From: Cardinalis cardinalis
Taxonomy: Eukaryota > Chordata > Aves > Passeriformes > Cardinalidae
Reading direction: 5' to 3'
Assembly (NCBI GenBank): GCA_014549065.1
Contig: JACDOX010000364.1
Coordinates: 332,869 to 396,868 of the forward strand
Length of the DNA stretch: 64,000 nt
A program made the position numbers and the translations under genes. The notes under the pieces were generated by a model. It was not told where the DNA came from. It searched no databases and saw only the letters and a list, made by a program, of their open reading frames with translations. Below, piece after piece: positions 58,501 through 64,000 of this stretch (within the stretch, counting starts at the first letter, position 1; every line of letters begins with the position of its first letter).

Positions 58501-59816
58501 CTCTGACTTTGAGGATGAGATCTCCTATTCCCAGCCCCTGCCCCAGAAGTCCCCGAGGCAGCCCAAGGCAGGCAGGGCTGCGGGCAGGAACCGCGCCGGC
58601 GCCCCGAGGGCTGGGGGCAAGAGGAAGCAGCTTGTCAAGGGTGATGGTGCATCCCATGGAACAGGCTGTGCCNCTCCCAAGGACAGAACTGAAGTGACAC
58701 ATCACCCAGAAGGAGCCAAAGAGCAGGAAAGGCCATCTGTGTCCCTGGCAGCTGATGGCGAGGAGCTCCCGGCATCCCAGGAGTCGGCACGTTCTTCGCT
58801 GGATGGGAGTGACATCTCCTTTGGTTCACAGAGGTGAGGCAGAGAAATCCTACACAAAACACTCAGGGGTGCAGGACAGAGATGAGGTAGGAATGAGGCA
58901 AACAGAGGTGACTGTCCCTGTGGCCTATAGTTGCCCTGCCACCTCCTTGAGTGTGTCCTGTGGAGGTCAGCACACTCCTACAAAAGAAACAGGCCTTGGA
59001 TTTTCAGTCTAATTCCCACTGAACTATTTCAGTCAATAATTCCCACTGAACTATTCTCAGAACATAAAAGGGCTGCTTATGAGCAAGGCCCCAATCTGGT
59101 ATGCCTGGTCAGTGACATGGAGCACTCTGTGCCTGAGAACCTGCAGCTGGAGTTGGGAGAGGGCAGCACAGCACTCCTTGACAGAACTTGCCAGGAGGGA
59201 AGGGCCAGGAGCCAGAAATTCCACACAGCTCTGGGCTGAGTGAGTTGGACGAGCGCTGTCCTGGCTGGGATGGGAAGTTGGCAGAAGCCCTGCCATGTTC
59301 TGCCTCATTCATTTTGTGCTGGTAGTGCAGGGTCTGTGATCCCACAGAGGGAAATCATAGAGCTTTACCATCAGGGATTTGGGGAGCTCTGGTCCTGTCA
59401 GCCCTTGTTGGCCCGTTCTTTCCTTCACCTCTGCTCTGTTTCATCCTGCTTTTAGTTCCTTTGTGAATGGATTTGAAACCTGTGCTTTTACATCTGAGGA
59501 GGAGGAAGAGGAATTTCCAGCATCTCAAGCAGCAGCTCGGGCAGAGGAGAAGCTGGAGGCAGTCAGGTGCTACATCCGCTCAAACACGGCCCTGTACAAC
59601 AGGATTCTCTTCTACGAGCCCATCGAGCTGGCTGATCTGCACGCAGAGCTCAAACAGAATGGCATTAAAATCTCCAAGGCAAAGCTGCTGGACTTCCTGG
59701 ATTCCCAGTGCATCACAACCACCATGGCCAGAGCCCGGAAAGAGCAGGTGCAGAAAAGGAAGGAGAGCAAGAAACAGAGAAGGCAATACCGAGTGAAGCC
59801 CACCCCTACCCGCTGA
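39181..59816 (+). CDS. SLX4: SLX4, structure-specific endonuclease scaffold (FANCP)
   Basis: SLX4 is the nuclear scaffold that binds SLX1, XPF-ERCC1 and MUS81-EME1 to resolve Holliday junctions, repair interstrand cross-links and trim telomeres. Coding exons, all GT-AG and phase-matched, are 39181-39547, 40347-40586, 41594-41768, 43408-43623, 44546-44760, 45618-45931, 47425-47701, 48963-49051, 52016-52162, 53685-53854, 54776-57234, 58105-58207, 58420-58833 and 59456-59816 (TGA). They total 5547 bases, exactly 1848 codons plus stop; human SLX4 has 1834. Domains in order are UBZ4-1, UBZ4-2, MLR, BTB, MUS81-binding SAP and the C-terminal SLX1-binding domain. The start MDEQDNDFKELWA aligns with human MDESDEDFKELCA, which lies about 42 residues into the human protein, so this start lacks the human extension. 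The frame is intact; a few X residues come from single Ns. Confidence 0.97.
41200..41439. other. Assembly gap (240 N) in SLX4 intron 2
   Basis: A run of 240 N separates ...gtacctttcctg from tgcctttcctggtgg.... The 9-base phrase cctttcctg on both sides suggests a tandem repeat or a misjoined overlap. The flanking exons 40347-40586 and 41594-41768 join in phase and match human continuity, so no coding exon needs to be in the gap. Confidence 0.98.
41594..43623 (+). CDS. SLX4: SLX4 exons 3-4: two UBZ4 ubiquitin-binding zinc fingers
   Basis: Exon 3 (41594-41768) and the first codons of exon 4 encode UBZ4-1, GLFFCQICQKDL...REQHVNRCLDE, with ligands C240, C243, H258 and C262, the last coming from exon 4. 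Exon 4 (43408-43623) then encodes UBZ4-2, PECPICGKQFQ...SHLKRCAVEM, with ligands C282, C285, H298 and C302. UBZ4-1 binds K63-linked ubiquitin and brings SLX4 to cross-links in the Fanconi pathway. All eight ligands are present. Confidence 0.96.
42020..42075 (+). mobile_element. Short CR1-type 3' tail
   Basis: The phrase aaaggaacttggtgatcttc followed by aaggtcttttccaaccttaa and tgattccat is the terminal ~55 bases of a CR1 copy, strongly truncated, in SLX4 intron 3. Confidence 0.65.
43010..43140 (+). mobile_element. CR1-type LINE 3' fragment, sense
   Basis: gaggctgtggactccttatt, caaggcagggctggagtaac, then aaggtcccttccaccccaaa and tttatggttctaaa form a diverged CR1 tail in SLX4 intron 3. Confidence 0.75.
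44546..44760 (+). CDS. SLX4: SLX4 exon 5
   Basis: Encodes a Lys/Arg-rich segment SRAKRKGPSNEDLRKTQKRA followed by EDLQVAMAMSRSLLEQE, which matches human EDLLVAMALSRSEMEPG. The function of this short conserved helix is not known to me. Two N bases give X residues in an otherwise open frame. Confidence 0.92.
45618..45931 (+). CDS. SLX4: SLX4 exon 6: MLR segment that binds XPF
   Basis: Encodes KKRRRKGTSAPPPLLLQDPE, then IQERVAMMLTEEVEFPPTP, LPISRILEDE and the MLR core CFLWNISALTGPCDPESFYT continuing EALTPPIVPWKP. Human has SFLWEGSALTGAWAMEDFYT and ARLVPPLVP. The Phe-Tyr at 493-494 and the Pro-rich tail that contact XPF are kept. The exon is 314 bases and ends in phase 0. Confidence 0.96.
47425..49051 (+). 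CDS. SLX4: SLX4 exons 7-8: linker before BTB
   Basis: Exon 7 (47425-47701) is mostly divergent but carries IQTLQDLVDLAREGLTLTQW, matching human HQALQDLVDLAREGLSASPW. Exon 8 (48963-49051) encodes LTSSDPPLSGFVPPSKRKSL and ends at STKK, corresponding to the human PLTGFVVPSQDK stretch. Confidence 0.92.
48075..48357 (+). mobile_element. CR1-type LINE 3' fragment, sense
   Basis: Starts near cacggggattggtttcaaac, continues gctgaggccctggcacaggg, gggtgcccagagcagctggg, and ends cccttccaacccaaaccagt with tgtgattccatgattct. It is one of the least diverged CR1 tails in the window and lies in SLX4 intron 7. Confidence 0.92.
52016..53854 (+). CDS. SLX4: SLX4 exons 9-10: BTB domain
   Basis: Exon 9 (52016-52162) encodes LLAQDFGAMVNNPHLSDVQF, QVDSGDVLYAHLFVLYARCP and AAAQA. 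Exon 10 (53685-53854) encodes VHSEGLLVEEDG, then RRALLSDVSAQAVAAFLRYL and YAADTNFPAGL. Together (residues about 632-736) they form the BTB dimerisation domain, needed in human for telomere and foci functions. The domain is split by an intron that now contains an antisense LTR. Confidence 0.96.
52413..53099 (-). mobile_element. Antisense solo ERV LTR with 6-bp target-site duplication
   Basis: The LTR runs from 52419 (TGTGCTGTTGTGAGG on the plus strand) to 53093 (TATAATAACA). Flanking hexamers are GAAGGA at 52413-52418 and GAANGA at 53094-53099, a match if the N is G. On the minus strand it carries AATAAA (plus-strand TTTATT at 52488-52493) near its 3' end. It shares blocks with the LTR at 19568-19943, such as the aaatcct...aggattttt block and the ctgagaagctgag/gcctcagg region, so the two are related subfamilies. 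It lies in SLX4 intron 9, between the two BTB exons. Confidence 0.88.
53909..54214. repeat. Tandem duplication, period about 161 bp
   Basis: A unit starting cagtttgagatcttcc at 53909 is repeated from 54070 (cagtttgacatcttcc). Both copies contain gcagttttcagggcttacaa, ctgtgtgagagtttctgtg and ending atgctcagcag, with roughly ten substitutions. It lies in SLX4 intron 10, starting about 55 bases after the exon 10 donor. Confidence 0.9.
54776..57234 (+). CDS. SLX4: SLX4 exon 11: large 2.46-kb exon
   Basis: This single exon encodes about 820 residues (737-1556). It begins RFGVREL, closing the BTB fold, then gives DRAENFQDLLKSVWVGEDEE and QELEEIYEFAATQRKMAQ, both conserved with human. The middle is Ser/Pro/Glu-rich and disordered. 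A SUMO-interaction-like motif VIVLSSSDDEMEL occurs near residue 1140, matching human VILLLDSDEELEL. DSSWLVPGTPVLSKSRSFST and the PPIPVDDCWHLGYLSPA stretch match human DTSWLVPATP and PPIPIDDCCWHMEPLSP. I do not see a clear counterpart of the human TRF2-binding HRLAP motif. Confidence 0.96.
58105..58833 (+). CDS. SLX4: SLX4 exons 12-13: SAP domain that binds MUS81
   Basis: Exon 12 (58105-58207) encodes PVTPMPAYSIMETPQLKKEL. Exon 13 (58420-58833) encodes FGVRALPKRQMVLKLKEIFQ YTHQ, the SAP helix-loop-helix that recruits MUS81, nearly identical to human FGVRPLPKRQMVLKLKEIFQ. It then runs through an Arg/Gly-rich linker to ELPASQESARSSLDGSDIS, matching human QIPASQESVATSVDGSD. Confidence 0.96.
59456..59816 (+). 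CDS. SLX4: SLX4 exon 14: C-terminal SLX1-binding domain
   Basis: After an acidic EEEEEEFPASQAAARA segment the exon encodes the conserved C-terminal domain VRCYIRSNTALYNRILFYEP, IELADLHAELKQNGIKISKA and LLDFLDSQCITTTMARARK, the helical surface that holds the SLX1 nuclease. A basic tail ends at the TGA. The N-terminal side of this exon is preceded by a clear pyrimidine tract and tttag acceptor. Confidence 0.97.
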
Positions 59817-60795
59817 ACCTCCTGCACGTGGATTGCTGCCCAGCTGGAGAGCCCCGTTCCCAGCCGGGGCTCCGATGGGTGGAGCACTGCTGCTCCTGGT
59901 GGCCTGATCCCAGGTGACATCCTGGAGAACTCCCATTGCCAGCCCTCTGCTCGATTGCACAAAGGCCCCATGGCTGCCCTGCCTTCAGCACACAGCTCAC
60001 CTGCAACCTCTTTTCACCCAGTTTGACTCTTGTGCCTTTTCTTTCTGTTTTTCCAGTAGATCTTAGGTCCCCAACTTCTCTTTGTGCTGGTGCTTCCCTC
60101 AGTGCCAGGACCTATTCCCTGGATTTGGGCTGAGAAATGCTTCACCCTTCACGTTCCAGGATTCAGTCCACTCTGTCAAGTGCCTGTTTACACTCCTGTG
60201 ACTTCCATCTTCACTTCTTCAGCACAGTTTGCACTGCTGATTTTTAAGGCAGGGAATGCTATGGAAATACATAAAAGGCTTTTTTTCTTGCTTCACTTGG
60301 CAATCTCTACTAAAACTCCTAAATCTGTGTTTCTGAAATGGCTGCAGAACAGGGCAGGGGTTTGTTCTGTTCCCTTTGTGACACCTCCCAAAAGTGCCCC
60401 TGATACCCCATGTCATGGGAAAGCCCCCAGCAGTGATGTCTTTAAGAAAATATTTAAGTGAGCACTGGAACTCTTCAGCACTTCTCACAGCTTGAGCTAA
60501 NCCCACTGCCTGGATTAGTCCCATTGCCAAACTGGACTGGTCCCAGTTGTAAAGTGTCTGGGACTCCTGGAGAAGTCTTGGACCCTAAATTGTTGTGTTT
60601 TATATATTGACCTTTGTAACAACTTCTGATTTCTGTCTGTTCTGACAGTTCTGAGTGTGCAAAGCCTCACTGAAAAACAGGGACAGAACACAAAAAGAGG
60701 GCAGATTTCTAGATATCTTTGTATATGTTGGACATAATTTTTTTATACAGAATTTGATTTTGATTTATATACAATAAACANTTTAAATCCATTTT
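59817..60795 (+). terminator. SLX4: SLX4 3' UTR and poly(A) signal
   Basis: The region after the stop has no further open coding similarity. A canonical AATAAA lies at 60773-60778 in an AT-rich context (ttatatacaataaacan), followed by a poorly GU-rich stretch. Cleavage is expected near 60795. Confidence 0.75.
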
Positions 60796-61264
60796 CATAT
60801 GGAACAGTAAACAAACACAGGATTGTATAGAAAATATGAACTTTATTGAACTACACTACTCTTCCCATCTTTGACTAGGGGGTGAGAACATGACTGGGAA
60901 GCCTATGCCTAAAAAACTAAACTTAATCTCTGAAAAACTTCAACTGGGAGTGGAGAAGACTTGGGGAAACCTATTTTTCCTAATAACAAAGGGGTTCTTA
61001 ACACCTGTGGNCGGGAATGTCCCAGTGCCCAGGCTCAGCTGGGCCAACAGAGCCACACTTACAGTGCCAGCGTTTGGGTATGGAAGGGATAAATCCGAGA
61101 GCAATCCTTCCTGCTGGTTTGCTTTCCTTATCGTTCCAGTATNAAACTTCTTCTGGAGGATTTTATGTCAGATGTCTAATGGAACACAAAGTGCCTGGGA
61201 GAGGTGATGCAGCCTTTGGCAGAACCATCCCTGTGATTACCCGGGGAAGATGTGGACTCCAAAT
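60796..61264. other. Short intergenic region downstream of SLX4
   Basis: No gene seen. On the minus strand a canonical AATAAA (plus TTTATT at 60842-60847) faces the SLX4 poly(A) site; whether a minus-strand transcript uses it cannot be told from sequence alone. Confidence 0.5.
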
Positions 61265-61400
61265 CCCTGCAAACGTTCAGGGCTGNGCTGGANGGGGCTT
61301 GGAGCAACCTGGGATAGTGGAAAGTGTCCCTGCCCATGGCACGGGGTCANATGGGATGGGTTTTAAGGTCCCTTCCAACCCAAACCACGTGTGATTGCTA
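61265..61400 (+). mobile_element. CR1-type LINE 3' tail, sense
   Basis: ggggcttggagcaacctggg, ggaaagtgtccctgcccatg, aaggtcccttccaacccaaa and ccacgtgtgattgct form the last ~135 bases of a CR1 copy, placed just upstream of the next CpG island. Confidence 0.88.
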
Positions 61401-61899
61401 AGAATTCAGATTCATGCCCAAGATCANCACAATCCCACTGCTCCCTTCACAACACTTTGGAGACTTGGGTGGCTCCAGCCCCTGACAGTGCCCAGGTTGG
61501 ACACCCCTGTCCTGGAAGNACATGGAGCCCAGGTGCAGATCTCCAGAGTTCTGCTCTGGTGTCCTCTGGAAATGTTCTTCCCTCAGAAAACGCTGGCTGC
61601 CATCGCGTCTGCAGCGAAAGCTCCGTGTTCCCCGGGGCGGGCGTTCCCTTCCNGCCTGAAGCCCGGCTGAGGGAAACCCCCGGCGGCCGTGGCGGCTCGG
61701 CCAGCACCCGGGGAAAGGGTCGGGACGGAGCGGGCAGCAGGTGACGGGTCCCGAGCCCTCAGGGGGCCGAGCTCGCCGCCACCTCAGCCCCGCCGCCGCC
61801 GCCATCCCGGGCCGCCTGCCCGCCCCGCGGGGCCGCCATTGGCCACCGATGGCCGTCACGTGACCGCGCCTCAGCGGCTGCGGAGCCAAGCGCGGGTGA

Positions 61900-62102
61900 G
61901 GGACCGGGACGGGGACACGGCGGGGCCGGATCGGGGACAGCTGCGGGACCGGGACGGGAACACGGCGGGACCGGATCGGGGACAGCTGCGGGACCGGGAC
62001 GGGGACACGGCGGGGCCGGATCGGGGACAGCTGCGGGACCGGGACCGGGACACGGCGGGACCGGGACGGGGACACGGCGGGGCCGGATCAGGGACAGCTG
62101 CG
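61900..62102. repeat. 45-bp GC-rich minisatellite, about 4.5 copies
   Basis: Units starting gggaccgggac and ending gggacagctgc begin at 61900, 61945, 61990 and 62035, the last stretched by an internal duplication of the gggaccgggac...acggcggg part. The length is a multiple of three, so frames on both strands stay open and read as Arg/Asp/Gly-rich or Arg/Pro/Ser-rich repeats; I take these as artefacts. Confidence 0.93.
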
Positions 62103-62370
62103 GGACCGGCACCCCCGGTGGGGCTGGGACCGGGGACACCAGGGAGTTGGGACGGGACCCCCGGTGGGGCCGGGAGCGGACACGGCGGGGCTGGGACCCC
62201 CGGCGGGCCCCGCCGCCCTCAGCTGGGCGCCCCCCGCGTTCCCTCCCGGCTCCCCCAGCCCCGCGGGTTCGCAGCGGTTCCGGGGCGCTGCTGCAGCCCC
62301 GCAGAGCCATCCCCTGCTCGGTCGGGTGAATCCCGGCCCTCTGACCCGCCCGTGTTTCCCCCCGGAGCAG

Positions 62371-62479
62371 GTCCCCTGAAAGCGGCTGGAAATGATCTCC
62401 CACATGGATCAGAAGGAGGAACTGTGGTTCTCCCACCTCCGCGCCTACCGAGGGATGTCCGAGAGCAGCACTTGTGCAG
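62371..62479 (+). CDS. Probable first coding exon of an unidentified + strand gene
   Basis: The segment has a strong acceptor (tttccccccggagcag/GTC) and a strong donor (GCAG/gtaagg). An ATG at 62392 opens 29 codons reading MISHMDQKEELWFSHLRAYR and GMSESSTCA, ending with one base over, in phase 1. A second Met at codon 5 is an alternative start. No signal peptide is seen, and the segment is too short to place in a family. In human the gene following SLX4 in the same orientation is NLRC3, so that is a synteny-based guess only. No second coding exon could be recognised before 64000. Confidence 0.5.
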
Positions 62480-64000
62480 GTAAGGGGATCATACAGTCAT
62501 ACAATCACTGGGGTTGGGAAAAGCTCACTAAGATCGTGGAGTCTGACCATTAACCCAGCACATCTGTGAACCTGTCNGTGAGGAAAACTGCTCCAGGATT
62601 CTGAGCCCGACCAGAATACACAGGATTGGTGATAACAGGATAGACCACTGTCCTCCCAGTGGTCCCTAGCAGCAGCCAGTGCTGGGTCCCAGAGAAGACA
62701 CAGGCAGTGCCTGGTNTGTTCCTGGATGCTTTCCCAGGCCCTGGCACTCTGTGACTTCAGAAACTACTGAAGCAGACATGCAACGTCTCATTATCTCACA
62801 GCTCTCTCTGTATTTTCTTATTGTCTGAAGTTGTGCATGTTTTAGCATCCTTGACAGCTTGCAGCCAGTAGCTGGACAGCATATTCAGCTGCTTTGTGAG
62901 TTGCTGCCTTCTTTAGTTTGCTTTGAAGCTGCCTTCTAATAGCTCACTTCATGTCAGTTGTTCTTAACTCAGAGCAGATGGTGCAGGAGGGATCCCCACC
63001 CACCCCATGGGCCACTTGTGGTTTCACAGTCCTCTGCAATACCCCTATCAGCTGCACCCTTTATCTCCAATGCAGAAGCTGTTCTGTGCCTTGTATTATT
63101 CATGTCATGCTCTGTATCTCCCTCAGCTCTACTGGAATTTCTCTGAAATGGAGGATCCATCCCTGCTCTTGCACACAGTCAGGCTGTGGGGTTTGAGCTG
63201 CAAGGGCACAATTGCATTCTCTTTATTCTCTGTTTTTCCCTGACAATCATTAACATTTGGTGAGCTGTTTTGTCTGCCTGGGAGCTGCAGTTTTTGTCCA
63301 TCTGCTCCAAGGGGTTATTCCAGAATGATGTCAAGAACATCCCGGGCCCATCCATAGAGGAGTCCTCTATAGCAGGTCTTGGTATAGAGGCTGTTCCCCT
63401 CTGCACTTCTTTGTTTAACTGCAGTGAATGTCCTCTGCCATTCCCCTGTCCCCTGGTTGGTCAGCATCACCAGGCTCTGACACAGTTCACAGTCAGCCTT
63501 TGTGTCTGAATGGCAGAATCATAAGCACACCTCCCCTTTCCCTTCCTCCCCACCTCATGAAGGTCATTCATCCCACAGCAGCTGAGTTTCCTTNCCAGTG
63601 TTGGTGAAGGATGAATGTCTTTGAGAAGGCCTTTGGACTCCAGAGCTTCCTTCTGCTAAAATTGGTGACATCTCTGAAGNACTCCAAGTGGATTCTCTTG
63701 AGAAAGAGATCCAAGGGTACATTTAAGGTGATACTGAGGCTTTTCCCCAATGTCTGGACTTACTCTGCTTACCTGGAGCTTGACTCAGATCTTAGCACTG
63801 CCAGTCTTGGGCACATCAGAGGCTTGAGATCAACCCAAATGGCATGGGCTGNGGAAGAACCACACTCTCCCTTGCTTATTAATTTTTTGTCAGTTCAGCC
63901 TTATATTTCCAATGTGAATTCCTGAGCATTGTGAACTTATTCTCCTTTCACTTAAAACACTTCCAGTGAGGTCCTGTCATCATGATTTTGATCAAATCCT
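62480..64000 (+). other. Intron of the third gene, to the window end
   Basis: Apart from a CR1 terminus at 62495-62580 the sequence is unremarkable and pyrimidine-rich around 63400-63560. No exon with good boundaries and recognisable coding content was found. Confidence 0.45.
62495..62580 (-). mobile_element. CR1-type LINE terminus, antisense
   Basis: cagtcatacaatcactgggg, ttgggaaaagctcactaaga and tggagtctgaccattaaccc with agcac form the reversed 3' end of a diverged CR1 copy, about 15 bases after the donor of the exon at 62371-62479. Confidence 0.7.

Larger units (their letters stand above)
61600..62480 (+). promoter_or_regulatory. CpG-island promoter of the third gene
   Basis: CpG density rises sharply from about 61600 to 62480. 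The core holds an inverted CCAAT box (ATTGG at 61838-61842) and a palindromic E-box GTCACGTGAC at 61855-61864, 45 bases before the minisatellite starts. The first exon should lie upstream of the acceptor at 62369-62370; its donor is not clear. Confidence 0.75.

Noticed and set aside
61398..62483. Long Arg/Pro/Ser- or Gly-rich frames on both strands
   Set aside because: They come from the 45-bp minisatellite and the high GC content of the CpG island, where stop codons are rare.

Overview
The window looks like nuclear DNA from a bird, most likely a songbird. The basis is a set of truncated CR1-type LINE tails in both orientations, at least three retroviral LTRs of a kind I associate with passerine genomes, short introns with GT-AG boundaries, CpG-island promoters, and vertebrate gene order. 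Single N bases are scattered throughout, and one 240-base run of N lies at 41200-41439, so this is a draft assembly. I see no prokaryotic genes, CRISPR arrays, tRNA or rRNA.

Region 1 (about 1-25185, + strand) is TRAP1, the mitochondrial Hsp90 paralogue. Exons 2 to 18 can be placed base by base (4464-24478); they supply 677 codons plus the stop. Exon 1 is either the GC-rich first ~80 bases or just outside the window. A poly(A) signal lies at 25161-25166. The introns carry a 33-bp minisatellite, CR1 fragments, two LTRs plus an LTR-like stretch, and an antisense remnant of a retroviral gag gene.

Region 2 (25186-31600) is intergenic. It holds one CR1 copy and one well-formed but unassigned exon-like segment (31018-31133). 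I do not see the DNASE1 gene that lies between TRAP1 and SLX4 in human.

Region 3 (31640-60795, + strand) is SLX4, the scaffold for structure-selective DNA repair nucleases. A CpG island with three NRF-1-type palindromes and four CRE-type sites precedes a probable noncoding first exon ending at 32490. Fourteen coding exons (39181-59816) join in frame to 1848 codons plus stop, against 1834 residues in human. Both UBZ4 fingers, the XPF-binding MLR segment, the BTB domain, the MUS81-binding SAP domain and the SLX1-binding C-terminal domain are present.

Region 4 (61600-64000) is a second CpG island containing a 45-bp GC-rich minisatellite, then the probable first coding exon (62371-62479) of a third + strand gene that runs out of the window. 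By human synteny (TRAP1, SLX4, NLRC3 in one orientation) it could be NLRC3, but the 29 visible residues do not identify it.

The two known genes share no pathway; they are neighbours by conserved synteny. I found no convincing new biological system. The points most worth checking are the orphan exon, the promoter motif clusters, the repeats abutting TRAP1 splice acceptors, and the LTRs with readable target-site duplications.
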